64,000 nucleotides of DNA from Rubrobacter aplysinae (GCF_001029505.1 NZ_LEKH01000008.1:62001-126000); one strand, 5' to 3'; positions 32,892 to 42,756 are shown, counted from the first letter of the stretch. Notes: generated from the letters alone by a model not told the origin. Made by a program: numbers and translations.

Positions 32892-33536
32892 TTGCCACGA
32901 TCCTACCGCAAAGCGTTCCGGGGCTCCATCGCGGCGTTCATCTTGCTCTCCGCCGTGACCGGAGCGGGCTGGATGCGCGGCGTGGATATGCTGGTCCTGA
33001 GGGCGTCCCAGGCTCCGGCCTCCGCTTTGCTGGACGCGATCTCGGAGGCTTTCTCGCTCGCCGGCGGGATCTTCGTGACAGTAGCCCTCACCGGCGCGCT
33101 GGTCACGGTCCTTTACGTGCGCGGTAGACGAGCGCTCGCGAGCCGGCTCGCGGCGGCTTTCGTGGCGGCGAGCGTGATCGAGGTCGCCCTGAAGTTGTAT
33201 CTGCCCGTGCCGCCCCTCCCGCTACAGTATCTACGCGCAGGCCCGGAAGACCTTATAGTAAGCCTGCCGAACCCGTATCCGAGCGGCCACATGATGAGGT
33301 GCGTCTTTCTGGCCGGGGCCGTCGCGTCGCTGTGGCCCTCACGCCCGGTGCGGACGGCGGCGGTAATGCTCGTGGTAGCGATGGCGGCTACCCGGGTGTA
33401 CCTCGGCGTACACTGGGCCTCGGACGTCGTGGGCGGCGCGCTCCTCGGGGCCGCAGCCCTGGCCTGGGCGCTTGGCCGGTACAGTCGGGGGAGCGGAGCC
33501 GATTCTAGAATCCAGCACAAGGAGCGTGTAAGGTGA
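32892..33536 (+). CDS. PAP2-superfamily phosphatase
   Basis: A 214-residue membrane acid phosphatase of the PAP2 type. The active-site motifs are YPSGHMMR (about residues 129-136) and ATRVYLGVHWASDVVGG (about 165-181), with five or so transmembrane helices. The first KxxxxxxRP motif is less clear. Such enzymes act on undecaprenyl diphosphate, phosphatidate or similar lipid phosphates. TTG start at 32892 lacks a strong ribosome site. Its last codons overlap the start of the MBL-fold gene by 4 bp. Confidence 0.9.
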   Translation: MPRSYRKAFRGSIAAFILLSAVTGAGWMRGVDMLVLRASQAPASALLDAISEAFSLAGGIFVTVALTGALVTVLYVRGRRALASRLAAAFVAASVIEVALKLYLPVPPLPLQYLRAGPEDLIVSLPNPYPSGHMMRCVFLAGAVASLWPSRPVRTAAVMLVVAMAATRVYLGVHWASDVVGGALLGAAALAWALGRYSRGSGADSRIQHKERVR

Positions 33537-34294
33537 GAGTAACCGTGGTGGGCTCGGGGACGGTGGTGCCCCGATTGGACCGGCGCCAGAGCTGCGTCGT
33601 GGTGAATTGCGGTGGTGAGACCATAGCCCTGGACCTGGGCGCCGGGGCGATACACGGGATGCTTCACGCCGGCCTAGACCCTTTCAGCCTGGACCGGATC
33701 TTCTTTACCCACCTCCACCCCGACCACACCTCGGAACTGATCCCGCTACTCTTCTCCACGAACTACAGCGACCCCGCCAACCCCAGAGAACGGCCTCTAA
33801 TGCTAGCCGGTCCCGAGGGCTTTGCCAAGTTCTGGGACCTTATTGGCCAAGCCTACAATGGCTGGCTCTCGGGAGACTACCAGGCCACGCTTGAACTACC
33901 GGTACAACATTCCGAACAGAGAGAGTTCGGCGGCTACCATTTGAGCTGGGCCCCGGCGCAGCACCGCCCCGAGAGCATCGCCTACCGTATCGAAGAGCCG
34001 GGCGGCGAAAGCCTAGTGTACACGGGCGACACGGAGTATTCGGAGTCGGTAGTCGATCTGGCACGCGGGGCACACACCATGATCGTAGAGTGCTCCTTCC
34101 CGGACGATTCACCGGTGCCCGGCCACCTTACCCCCAAAGGAGTCGCCGGGATGGCCCGCGAGGCGGGCGTAAGCCGGGTAGTGCTCACCCACATCTTCCC
34201 CCCGGCGGACGAGCTGGACCTCGTATCCGAGGTGGGCCGGGGCTATGCCGGGGAGGTGATCGTCGCGAGCGACGGCCTAGAGCTAACCCTCTAG
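33533..34294 (+). CDS. MBL-fold metallo-hydrolase (RNase Z-like)
   Basis: A 253-residue metallo-beta-lactamase fold enzyme. The metal-binding signature is FFTHLHPDHTSEL (about residues 59-71), with later ligands in LVYTGDTEYSESV and VLTHIFPP. The N-terminus MRVTVVGSGTVVPRLDRRQSC resembles the RNase Z/ElaC branch, but without the exosite arm, so the substrate is uncertain. It overlaps the PAP2 gene at GTGA, giving a two-gene operon. Codon use is similar to its neighbours. Confidence 0.9.
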   Translation: MRVTVVGSGTVVPRLDRRQSCVVVNCGGETIALDLGAGAIHGMLHAGLDPFSLDRIFFTHLHPDHTSELIPLLFSTNYSDPANPRERPLMLAGPEGFAKFWDLIGQAYNGWLSGDYQATLELPVQHSEQREFGGYHLSWAPAQHRPESIAYRIEEPGGESLVYTGDTEYSESVVDLARGAHTMIVECSFPDDSPVPGHLTPKGVAGMAREAGVSRVVLTHIFPPADELDLVSEVGRGYAGEVIVASDGLELTL

Positions 34295-34477
34295 GTAAGG
34301 GTTATAGAGTCGCTGGAAGCCGGAGAAGGTTCAGACTGTACCGGGGCTCGACTGTATTGGAGGAGCTTGAGGTAAGTATCTCGTGCGACGCTTTAGCGGC
34401 CCGAGCCCGATACGTTACTAACGCCTGCCTCTTTGCTCCGCACGTGTCATCCAGCCCAGCGTGGTTACGGGTGGAGA

Positions 34478-36322
34478 TCACCCGCAAGAATGCTCGTCCA
34501 GTGTCAGCCTCTCGGTCGTCGGTGTCTGGCCACGCGGTAGAGTCGTCTCCTTGATGTACACCAGTCGCAGGCTCTCCAGTGTATCTCCGCCAGAGTGTCG
34601 CGTATTCCACGAGCCGCAGAGGTAACTGGCGAAGTTCTCGCGTTGCTCTCTCTGTAGGCTCTGACTCCTCCAGGAGTCTTCGTATCCGGTGATGGTCAGG
34701 AACTCCAGATACTTGTGCCACGGCTCGTTCCCTACCGAGCCCGCGATATCCCGGGGTTTATCGTATGAGACCTTCTGGATACCGTAATCTCCGCGGACGA
34801 CGGAGAGTAAGTCCGTCTGCCCTCCGTTGTCGAGCTCTCCGGGGATCACCCACCACCCGTCGTCCCTGGGAGGGCTGGGGGCGAACATCCCCCAGCTCTG
34901 TGACAGTCCTAGGAAGGGACCAAGCGGGTATGCGGGCGTCGGCATGGAGAACGAAGAAACCGTGCTAACGTTCCAAGAGAAAACGTAGACCACGAGCAAG
35001 AGCGCGAGTACGTTGGTTGCGAGCGAGGACCTTAGCGAGACCGCCAAATCCCCCGACGCCGTTCCGTCCCGCCCACACCGTTCGTCAGGATTCCTATCGC
35101 CCGCTTCATCTGAACCGGACGAGCCCGACGAATCTGAAAAGTCTAAAGAGCGAGAGTCCTCTGAAGCGTGCGGGCCCTGGCCGGCGGCGTCCTCAACCAG
35201 GCCGTTTCGTCCCGCCAGGCTGTAGACGTACGAGTTTCTCATCCCCACCGGTGAGGAGATCCAGTTCCAGAGGGAGTCGAGATAGCTCCGGGCCGCGCGG
35301 AGGAACCCGGCTTGCGGGTGCCCGGCGAGACGCTTTCCGGGAGGCTTTCCAAAGCGCGCAGGGGCGAGCCGTCCGGAAAGTAGGCTTCGTAACCACGGAA
35401 GGACTCTGTCCCAGAACGCTCCCGGTAGGAAACAGACCATACAGAACGCGCTAACGAACGGGAACATGCCGACCTCCATGGTAAGCCAGATGCCGAAATG
35501 AAGGCCCATGAAGGACACTATGGCCGCCATCCTCGCCAGGCCGTTGAAGAGCGGGCTAAACAGCAGTAGAGGTCCGAAGGCTTCGAGCAGGATCGTGGCG
35601 AACGTCAGGACCATTAGTAAGCCGGGGAAGTTGAGCAGGTAAGAGCCGAGCTGTGTGGTTAGCTGGTCGTTACTCAGCGTGTAGTACAAGGCCGTGCCGT
35701 CCCGCCACTCCTCACCCGTCTTCAGGACCGCCGTGAACCAGTACAGAAAGGCTATCTGCAAAAACAGGGCGACCACACCCATCGAGAAGAACCGCATAGA
35801 GAGCCTCGCGGGCCTCTCACGCGTTTCTCGTGCCCTGTTCCTGATACGGTCCAAGGACCACACGGCCCCGAGTGGCAGGAAGATGCCCCAGAAGAGCAGC
35901 AAATGCAGGAGGTGATCCCCGGCGTTGAGCGTCAGCGGGTTGCGGAGCTGGATCGAGAGCACCAGCAACCACACGACGAAGGTAGAGAGGCGCGTGCGGT
36001 AGCCGAGTAGCAGAGATAGCGCCGCCAGCGCCGTGACGCCAAACAGCACCGCCTGAAACTCGGGCGTACCGTTCAACAGGTTCAACGAGAAGGAATACGA
36101 GCTAAAGAACCCGTCGTTCTGCAATAGCTCGGAGCGGGGCAGGATCCCCCGGTCGGAGTAGAAAGCCGTCAGGCTGGTGGAGCGAATGGCGAGACTGGCG
36201 AGCACCAGCAACGCCAGCACGCCGCGGAACACGGCGAGTGACCTCAGATCCGCGCTAAAGACCTCGACGAACTTCGCCTTCGCCCGGTGCCCCAACGACA
36301 CCTGCCGGTGAGCCTCACTCAA
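34478..36322 (-). CDS. HTTM-domain membrane protein
   Basis: A 614-residue polytopic protein. The N-terminal 330 residues match the HTTM (vitamin K-dependent gamma-carboxylase-like transmembrane) domain: DLRSLAVFRGVLALLVL, FYSDRGILPRS, LLLGYRTRLS, NPLTLNAGDHLLHLLLFWGIFLPLGA, and AFLYWFTAVLKTGEEWRDGTALYY. A disordered acidic stretch (SEDSRSLDFSDSSGSSGSDE) leads to another helix and a C-terminal periplasmic-type domain with SQSWGMFAPSPPRDDGWWVIPGELDNG. This architecture is seen in other bacteria; the reaction is not known. The TTG start lacks a clear ribosome site; a TTG nine codons in is possible. Confidence 0.88.
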   Translation of the reverse strand: MSEAHRQVSLGHRAKAKFVEVFSADLRSLAVFRGVLALLVLASLAIRSTSLTAFYSDRGILPRSELLQNDGFFSSYSFSLNLLNGTPEFQAVLFGVTALAALSLLLGYRTRLSTFVVWLLVLSIQLRNPLTLNAGDHLLHLLLFWGIFLPLGAVWSLDRIRNRARETRERPARLSMRFFSMGVVALFLQIAFLYWFTAVLKTGEEWRDGTALYYTLSNDQLTTQLGSYLLNFPGLLMVLTFATILLEAFGPLLLFSPLFNGLARMAAIVSFMGLHFGIWLTMEVGMFPFVSAFCMVCFLPGAFWDRVLPWLRSLLSGRLAPARFGKPPGKRLAGHPQAGFLRAARSYLDSLWNWISSPVGMRNSYVYSLAGRNGLVEDAAGQGPHASEDSRSLDFSDSSGSSGSDEAGDRNPDERCGRDGTASGDLAVSLRSSLATNVLALLLVVYVFSWNVSTVSSFSMPTPAYPLGPFLGLSQSWGMFAPSPPRDDGWWVIPGELDNGGQTDLLSVVRGDYGIQKVSYDKPRDIAGSVGNEPWHKYLEFLTITGYEDSWRSQSLQREQRENFASYLCGSWNTRHSGGDTLESLRLVYIKETTLPRGQTPTTERLTLDEHSCG

Positions 36323-36606
36323 ACCGGGAGCCTTCTACCATGAACACAGGGCTCAATTCGGGTGTAACCCTCGCACACATACAGAACCTCGCATAACTCT
36401 TGACACGTCAATCAATATCAACCAGCGTCATTCGTTATCGTAACGACCAGGGGCCGATCCCGTTTGGGACGGCCACTCCGGAGACATTATTATCTTATAT
36501 AGGAAACTTTAGTGTCAAACACTTGCGGTATTCGGAGCCCGGTTGCGTCGGGCATTCAGGGCGGGCGTCGTTGGGGTGGTGCTTTCCTCGAGGGGGTCGC
36601 CTGGGG

Positions 36607-37029
36607 CTATTGGCCCGTTAGTCCGGCGCACTCGCGGCAATGGCCGTGGAGTGTGATCTCGTGCCAGTCGGTGACGAAACCGGTCTCGCGCTCGACCTGT
36701 AAGGCGAGGTACTCCATGAGCTCTTCGTTGAACTCGATCACGCGCCCGCACTCGCGGCAGCGGGCGTGGTGGTGTACGCGCTCGGTGGCGAGCTCGTAGC
36801 GGGAGTATCCCTCTCCGAAGTCCTCCTTGCGCACGACGCCGAGCTCGGTCAGGAGGTCCAGCGTCCGGTAAACCGTGGAGAGCCCGAGCTCCGGGTGCGG
36901 TCCCTTTACCCGGTCGTACAGATCCTCCGCCGACAGGTGCCGCTCACCCTCCAGCTCGCGCACGATCACACGCCGCTGGTTCGTGAGCCGGTAGCCTTTC
37001 TCCCTGAGTAGCTGCTCGAACTCGACCAT
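36607..37029 (-). CDS. Fur-family metal-responsive repressor
   Basis: A 140-residue Fur-type protein. The winged helix opens LLREKGYRLTNQRRVIVREL (about 7-26), then HLSAEDLYDRVKG and GLSTVYRTLDLLTELGVVRKED. The metal region has HHHARCRECGRVIEF and HGHCRECAG, two CxxC pairs forming a structural zinc site. Metal specificity (iron, zinc or peroxide-sensing) cannot be fixed from the sequence. A near-palindromic AT-rich site lies 28-50 bp upstream, likely for autoregulation. It sits downstream of a large MMPL transporter. Confidence 0.93.
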   Translation of the reverse strand: MVEFEQLLREKGYRLTNQRRVIVRELEGERHLSAEDLYDRVKGPHPELGLSTVYRTLDLLTELGVVRKEDFGEGYSRYELATERVHHHARCRECGRVIEFNEELMEYLALQVERETGFVTDWHEITLHGHCRECAGLTGQ

Positions 37030-37057
37030 GCCGCTAGTCTAGCCGCAGGGCGTAACA

Positions 37058-37079
37058 ATATCAAGAATTAATCTTAAAC
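37058..37079. promoter_or_regulatory. Possible Fur/Per-type box upstream of the fur-like gene
   Basis: The AT-rich palindrome AAGAATTAATCTT at 37063-37075 (two mismatches) stands in otherwise GC-rich sequence, 28-50 bp before the ATG. It fits an autoregulatory Fur-family operator. Confidence 0.45.
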
Positions 37080-37115
37080 GAGAAGGACTCGGGCCGGGTT
37101 GCGGCTCCAGACCGG

Positions 37116-39599
37116 CTACTCCTCGGGGTCGTGCTTCGCGCCGTGGAAGATCTTCTTGCGGCCGCCGGGCCACCAGTTCCAGTCTCCGAGGATGCGCATC
37201 AGGGCCGGTACGAGCATGATGCGGATTATGGTCGCGTCCACCAGGATGGCGACCGCGAGCCCAAGCCCGATGGCCTTGGTAATGATGATCTCGGCAAACG
37301 CGAACGCCCCGGTGACCACGACCAGTATCGCCGCCGCCGAGGTGATGATCCCCGCCGTGGAGACCAGCCCCTTGCGCACGCTCACGGAGTTCGGCTCACC
37401 GCTCTCGTAGGCCTCGCGCATGCGGGAGAGCAGGAACACCTCGTAGTCCATCGAGACGCCAAAGATGGTACAGAACATCAGGATGGGTAGGGTGGAGTCC
37501 ACGAACCCTAGGGGCGTGAAGTTCAAGAGCCCGGAGAGGTGGCCGTCCTGAAAGACCCATACAACGGCCCCGAAGCTGGCCGTCAGGCTGAGCATGTTCA
37601 CGATCACGGCCTTCAGCGGTATGAACACGGAGCGGAAGGTGAAGAACAGGACCAGGAAGGTCACGCCGAGCACGAAGGCGAGGGCGTAGGGCGCGGTCCC
37701 GTAAAGGCTGCTTATGAAGTCCGCCTGGCCCGCGGACAACCCCCCGACGAGGAAGCTCGTGCCCGCCGGGGCCGCGACGTCCCGCACTTCGTCCACGGTC
37801 TGGCGGGCCTGTTCATCGTAGGGGCTCGACTCGGTAACAGCCTGTATCAGGGTGCGGTCCCCGCCCACGTAGGTGTCCAATGCCTGCTGTATCTCCTCCG
37901 AGTCCCGGGCCTGCTCAGTATCGAAGAAGTTCGCCACGCCCTGTGGGGTGACCTGTATCCCATCGCCTTCGTTCGAGATCCCCTGCGGTAGATCCGGGAC
38001 CCGCCCCTCGATCCCCTCCTGGGCCCGGCTCTCGGCCTCCTCGCGTATCCGCTCCTCCGTGCCGGGCGGCACGGTACCGAGCCGCGACTCCACCTCGTCC
38101 AGCTGATTTTGGACCTCCTCGTCTACCCTCTGGGCGGCCTGTTCCTCGGCGTCGGCGCGGGCCTCGGAGACCTCTCTGGCGTACTCCCGGGCCCCCTCCT
38201 CCCCCACGGCGTAGATGCTGTCCACGCTCTCCACACCCCCGAGGCCGCCGACGCGCCCGGCGAGTTTCTGCGTGGCGGCCAGGGAATCTGCGCTCAGGGG
38301 GTCGTCCGGCGTTTCGGCGAGTATCTGCACCGGGTTCAGAGCCGCGTAGTCGAACTCCTGTTTCAGAAGGTCGTCCCCGGCGCGGGACTCGTAGCTTTGG
38401 GGCAGCACGCTCGCCTCCGGCACGCCGACCTTCATGTGCTCCACCGGGTACAGGAGCGCGGCGAGCAGGGCCCCAACGGCCACGATCACAATCACGGGCC
38501 GCCGCATTACGGCCTCCGCGCTGCGGCCCCAGAACCCCGCCTCCGTGGCCTCGAACGAGCGCCTGCGGCGAATGGAGAGCGCGTTTACCCGGTGTCCGAG
38601 GATTCCGAGCATTGCCGGCAGGAGGGTGAGCGCCGCCGCAACCGCGACGAACACCACCGTAACCCCGGCCACCCCGATAGAGCGCATGAACATGAACGGG
38701 AAGAAGAGCAGCCCGGAGAGCCCGATCAGGACCGCCGTCCCGGAGAAGAAGATGGAGCGTCCCGCCGTCGCCACCGTCCGCGGCACGGCCTCCGCCGGCT
38801 CGTGCTCCTCTAGCTCTTCGCGGAAGCGGCTCACGGCGAACAGGGCGTAGTCTATGCCGAGCCCGAGCCCGAGCATCGTGGCGATGGAGAGCGAGAAGAT
38901 GGACATGTCGTAGGTGCCGGATAGGAAGTAGAGGAGGGCCAGGGTGGTCACAACGCTCGCCCCGCCGACGAGCACCGGCACCCCGGCGGCCACGATGCTG
39001 CCAAAGGCCACGACCAGGATCACGAGCGCCAGCGGGAACGCGTAGGCCTCGGCCCGGCGGATATCGTCGTTGCTCGCCTCCTGGATGTCCAGGTACACGG
39101 CGGGCGCGCCGGTAACATAGGTCTCTAGCTCGCCGTCGTTCCCCGACTCCACCCGGCTACGGACCTCCTCGACGAGGTCCTGGGTCTCGTTTGCAGAGGC
39201 GTCGAAGCCCACGAGCGCGTAGGAATCGGTGCCGTCCTCGCTGACGAGGCGCTCGTCGCCCGAGGAGGCGTAGGTGGTAATGGAGCTAGACTCCTCCATG
39301 TCGCGCACGCCTCCGAGAGCCTCGCGCGCTCGGCGCTGGAACTCTTCGCCGCGGGCGTCGGCATTCTCACCGCCCTCGAAGACCACGGTAAGGGTGGCCG
39401 GGGAGAAGCCGAAGTCCTCCTCCAGAGCACCACGCACCTGCTCGGCCTCGGTCCCCGCCCCGTCGAAGCCGCCGCCCTTGAGCCGGTCGGCCAGGTTCGG
39501 CGCGAAGAACGCGCCGGCGATCATGATCACCGCCCACACCGCCACGACGGCCCACCGGTAGCGGTAGGTAAAGTGTCCCAGACCGGCGAAGACCTTCAA
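37116..39599 (-). CDS. MMPL-family RND transporter
   Basis: An 827-residue membrane exporter with the twofold RND layout: TM1, a large extracytoplasmic loop (about 45-175), then five helices including GLGLGIDYALFAVSRFREELEE near residue 245. The half is repeated, with a long Glu-rich second loop and IFGVSMDYEVFLLSRMREAYESG near 725. The two conserved GxxxDY motifs are the proton-relay marks of MMPL. Actinobacterial members export lipids or hydrophobic compounds. TTG start has GGAGG upstream. Substrate is unknown. It is the second in line behind the MFS transporter but separated by 104 bp. Confidence 0.94.
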   Translation of the reverse strand: MKVFAGLGHFTYRYRWAVVAVWAVIMIAGAFFAPNLADRLKGGGFDGAGTEAEQVRGALEEDFGFSPATLTVVFEGGENADARGEEFQRRAREALGGVRDMEESSSITTYASSGDERLVSEDGTDSYALVGFDASANETQDLVEEVRSRVESGNDGELETYVTGAPAVYLDIQEASNDDIRRAEAYAFPLALVILVVAFGSIVAAGVPVLVGGASVVTTLALLYFLSGTYDMSIFSLSIATMLGLGLGIDYALFAVSRFREELEEHEPAEAVPRTVATAGRSIFFSGTAVLIGLSGLLFFPFMFMRSIGVAGVTVVFVAVAAALTLLPAMLGILGHRVNALSIRRRRSFEATEAGFWGRSAEAVMRRPVIVIVAVGALLAALLYPVEHMKVGVPEASVLPQSYESRAGDDLLKQEFDYAALNPVQILAETPDDPLSADSLAATQKLAGRVGGLGGVESVDSIYAVGEEGAREYAREVSEARADAEEQAAQRVDEEVQNQLDEVESRLGTVPPGTEERIREEAESRAQEGIEGRVPDLPQGISNEGDGIQVTPQGVANFFDTEQARDSEEIQQALDTYVGGDRTLIQAVTESSPYDEQARQTVDEVRDVAAPAGTSFLVGGLSAGQADFISSLYGTAPYALAFVLGVTFLVLFFTFRSVFIPLKAVIVNMLSLTASFGAVVWVFQDGHLSGLLNFTPLGFVDSTLPILMFCTIFGVSMDYEVFLLSRMREAYESGEPNSVSVRKGLVSTAGIITSAAAILVVVTGAFAFAEIIITKAIGLGLAVAILVDATIIRIMLVPALMRILGDWNWWPGGRKKIFHGAKHDPEE

Positions 39600-39703
39600 G
39601 CTCCGGCCTCCGGAGATGGCGTCGAGGTTCGCATGGCCGTAATCTTACCCAAAGCCGGACGAGTGACAGGGGCCGCGATCACACGTTCCGCCGGAACCGG
39701 GCT

Positions 39704-40963
39704 CTAGGCTCGTTTCTTACGCGGTTCCTTACGCAGCCTCTCACCGGTGTCGCCGGAGCGCGGCAGCGTGAGCGTCATGACGAGGCCCACTACCGGCAGG
39801 ACGGCCATCGCGAGCAGGGCCCCGCGAACCCCGGCGCCGTCGGCCACCGCCCCGAGCAGCGGCGACGCGAGGCCGCCGAGCCCGATGGAGAATCCCATGG
39901 TTATTCCGGCGGCGAGCCCGATCCTGGCCGGCAGGTACTCCTGGCCCATCACCACCGTGGTCCCGAACGTGCCGATGATCGCCGCCCCGGTCAGCGCGAT
40001 CACCACGAAGCCCAGGACGGTCCCGGAGTAGGTAAAAGCCACGAGCAGCGGCCCGAGCACGATCATCGAGGCCGCGAGTATCGTGCGCCGCCCGAAGCGG
40101 TCGGCCAGCGGCCCCGCCGCGAGCGTCCCTACCGCGCCGGAGAACAGCATCACCGAGAGCGCGGCGTTCCCGACGGCCACCGACTCGCCGAGGACCACCG
40201 TATAGTACTGGGCCACGAGCAGCACCAGCCCGAAGTACAGCACGGACCGTGCCGTCACCACCCCGACCATCACGGTAAAGGGCCGCCACTCCTCCCGCTT
40301 CTCGCCGGAGTCTTCCGCCGAGAGTGCGGCCTCCGGGCCGTTGCCAAGTGCGGGCCTGAAAGCCCTCAGGCGCGAGAGCTCCAGGAACATTACCGCCGAC
40401 ATCACGGCCGCCGGGAGGAAAAGCAGGAGTGTACCGGGCATCCCGAAGGCGAGTACCGCCGGGGTGGCGAGCACGGGACCGAGCGCGAACCCCGCGTTCC
40501 CGCCCACGGAGAAGAAGCTCATGCCCGTGGCCCTGCGGGAGCCGGAGACGTAGTTCGCAAAGCGCGCGGCCTCGGGGTGGAAGGCGGCGACCCCGATCCC
40601 GCTGAGGACGATACAGGCCAGGATCAGGGGATAACCGGGCACCACCCCGACGAGCGAGATCCCGACCCCGGCTGCCAACAGCCCGAGCGGCATGAGTGCC
40701 GGGAGCGAGCGCCCGTCCGAGAAGTACCCGAACAGCGGCTGCACCACCGAGGAGCTGATCGTGGCCGCTAGCAGCAGCGTGCCGGCCGCCGCCAGGGAGA
40801 TGCCACGCTCTGCCACGAGCAGCGGCAAGAGCGCGGCCACGGCCCCCTGATTCACGTCCGTGAACAGATGGCCGCCGGACAGCACGCTCATCGCCCGCCG
40901 GTCCACGCCCTTTACGCCGTTTGCACCCTTACGCGCCCCGGCGCTCACCCGGCTCACCTTCAA
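39704..40963 (-). CDS. MFS transporter (FSR-like)
   Basis: A 419-residue 12-helix major facilitator. The start SVLSGGHLFTDVNQGAVAALLPLLVAERG with the GYFSDGRSLP loop and ASGSRR-type segments resembles the fosmidomycin-resistance (FSR) group of exporters. The exported compound is not known. Start is TTG inside the stop of sppA (TTGA), with the GGAGGAG site embedded in the sppA tail, so the two genes are translationally coupled. Confidence 0.9.
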   Translation of the reverse strand: MKVSRVSAGARKGANGVKGVDRRAMSVLSGGHLFTDVNQGAVAALLPLLVAERGISLAAAGTLLLAATISSSVVQPLFGYFSDGRSLPALMPLGLLAAGVGISLVGVVPGYPLILACIVLSGIGVAAFHPEAARFANYVSGSRRATGMSFFSVGGNAGFALGPVLATPAVLAFGMPGTLLLFLPAAVMSAVMFLELSRLRAFRPALGNGPEAALSAEDSGEKREEWRPFTVMVGVVTARSVLYFGLVLLVAQYYTVVLGESVAVGNAALSVMLFSGAVGTLAAGPLADRFGRRTILAASMIVLGPLLVAFTYSGTVLGFVVIALTGAAIIGTFGTTVVMGQEYLPARIGLAAGITMGFSIGLGGLASPLLGAVADGAGVRGALLAMAVLPVVGLVMTLTLPRSGDTGERLRKEPRKKRA

Positions 40964-42639
40964 CTCTCCTCCAGAAGCTCATACGGCAGTATCGTCCACG
41001 TCCGGGGCGTCCGGAGATCCCGCGCCGAGTCCAGGGTATCCCACAAGGTCTCCGCCGGATTGGTGCCCGGAGAAGGGCGTGCGGAGCGGGGAGGCTTTAT
41101 CTTTATCCAGCCCGCCTTCCCATCCAGCCCGGCGAGCTCGCGGGCCTGTTCCACCGCGTCCTCGAAGCCCCCGATATCGTCCACGAGGCCCCTGTCGAGA
41201 GCCTCCTCCCCGGTCCACACTCGTCCCCCGGCGAGGGGCTCCACGTCCTCAGCGGGCATGTCCCGGCCCCGGGCGACCCTGTCCTTGAACTCCTCGTAGA
41301 ACCCTCCTAGCTGGGCGCGGAGTACGGACAGCTCGTCTTCGTCCGGGCGCCGAGTGGTATCGAGCAGCCCGGCCCGAGCGCCGCGCTCGACCGAGACCGG
41401 CGTGATCCCGGCCTTGCCGTAGACTCCCGAGAGCACCGGGCGGGTTATGACCACGCCTATGGAGCCGGTGGTGGTGTTGCGGCGGGTGAGTATCCTGCTC
41501 GCGGCGGCGGAGACGTAGTAGCCGCCGGATGCCGCGTACTCCCCCATCAGCACGACCACGGGCTTCTTGCGGCGGATGCGGTCTACCTCGCGCCAAATCA
41601 GGTCCGACGCCAGCGCGTCGCCGCCCCGGGAGTCCACGCTAAACAGCACCGCCCCGACCGACCGCGCCGCCTCCGCCCGCCGTAACGCCCCGATCACGGT
41701 CTCGCTGCCGGCCTGCTCCCCGCCGACGAACGGCACCGGCACCGGGAGCCGCCGGCTCCTGCCGCGCACGATCACCCCCGACAACGGGACCACTCCTACC
41801 CGCGTACCCCGTCTGAGCCGCCGGTACGGCCTGCGCAGTACCTTCCGTGCCGCCTCCCACTCCCGGACGCTCGCCCCGGACTCGTCGCCGAGACGGGCGG
41901 GCAGCTCGTCCTCGTACACAGCGCCGTCTAGCAACCCGGCCTCGACGGCCCCGGCCGCGCTGTAAGGTGCGGAGTCCACGAGCTCCCGCGCCCGCTCCCC
42001 GGTCACCGAGCGCCCCTCGGAGATCGCGGATATTACGCTCTCGAACCTGCGCTCGACCAGCCGCTCGGTCTGCTCGCGTGCCTCCGGGGAGAAGTCGTTG
42101 CGGGTAAACGTGTCCCCGGCCGACTTGTAGGGCGAGACGGCCACCACCTCCGCCTCGGCCCCGATCCTGTCCAGCGCATCCTTGAGGAAGTTGACCCGCG
42201 TGCCGACCCCGACGACCCCCACGGTAGACAGCGGGGATGCGAGCACCTCGTCTGCGGCGCAGGCCATGTAGTAGGAACGGGTATCCGGCTCCTGCAGATA
42301 CACGACCACCCGCCCGCCGCCGGAGCGGAAGGCCGAGATCTCTCGCCGCAACTCCTCCAGAGCAGCCCAGCCCGCGTCGAGCTCTTGGACCCGGAGGATC
42401 ACACCCCGCGCACGGCCGTCTCCAGAGATGCGACGCAGGCGGGACCGGACCTCCTCCAGGCTCGGCGGGACCGGCGCGCCGCGAACCCCGAGCCTCCTCA
42501 AAAGCCCCGTCTCCGGCGCAAACTCCGGCAACGCGCCCGAGACCTGTATAACCACATACTCCGGGGCACGGCCGAGCGAGCGACGCACGTTGGAGAGCAG
42601 GATCCAGAGGTTCGCGAAGAAGCTAGAGATTACAGACAT
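40960..42639 (-). CDS. sppA: Signal peptide peptidase SppA (double-domain type)
   Basis: A 559-residue membrane serine protease of the long, duplicated SppA type. It has an N-terminal membrane segment (about 5-17). The general base is Lys172 in VVAVSPYKSAGD and the nucleophile Ser371 in MGEYAASGGYYVSAAA, the same Lys/Ser pairing across domains as in Escherichia coli SppA. It degrades signal peptides left in the membrane. ATG start has AGGAG upstream. Three phased GTTACA copies precede it. Confidence 0.93.
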   Translation of the reverse strand: MSVISSFFANLWILLSNVRRSLGRAPEYVVIQVSGALPEFAPETGLLRRLGVRGAPVPPSLEEVRSRLRRISGDGRARGVILRVQELDAGWAALEELRREISAFRSGGGRVVVYLQEPDTRSYYMACAADEVLASPLSTVGVVGVGTRVNFLKDALDRIGAEAEVVAVSPYKSAGDTFTRNDFSPEAREQTERLVERRFESVISAISEGRSVTGERARELVDSAPYSAAGAVEAGLLDGAVYEDELPARLGDESGASVREWEAARKVLRRPYRRLRRGTRVGVVPLSGVIVRGRSRRLPVPVPFVGGEQAGSETVIGALRRAEAARSVGAVLFSVDSRGGDALASDLIWREVDRIRRKKPVVVLMGEYAASGGYYVSAAASRILTRRNTTTGSIGVVITRPVLSGVYGKAGITPVSVERGARAGLLDTTRRPDEDELSVLRAQLGGFYEEFKDRVARGRDMPAEDVEPLAGGRVWTGEEALDRGLVDDIGGFEDAVEQARELAGLDGKAGWIKIKPPRSARPSPGTNPAETLWDTLDSARDLRTPRTWTILPYELLEES

Positions 42640-42664
42640 AGACTCCTATCTTACACCCGCCCCG

Positions 42665-42690
42665 TGTAACTGACTGTAACTGGTTGTAAC
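42665..42690. promoter_or_regulatory. Three TGTAAC copies with exact 10-bp phasing
   Basis: TGTAAC begins at 42665, 42675 and 42685. On the minus strand this reads GTTACA-N4-GTTACA-N4-GTTACA, 26-51 bp before the sppA ATG. The spacing is like that of OmpR/PhoP-family response regulator sites, which bind 10-11-bp direct repeats. Confidence 0.55.
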
Positions 42691-42756
42691 GGGCTGCTTC
42701 CCGGCGGAGCGGGAGCGCGGAGGCCGTATCGCAGAGGCCGTATGGTAGACTCTTTT

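Noticed and set aside
36400-36621. A 73-codon plus frame upstream of the fur-like gene end
   Set aside because: Runs into the fur-like gene antisense, with no ribosome site; the region is more likely promoter DNA of the HTTM gene.
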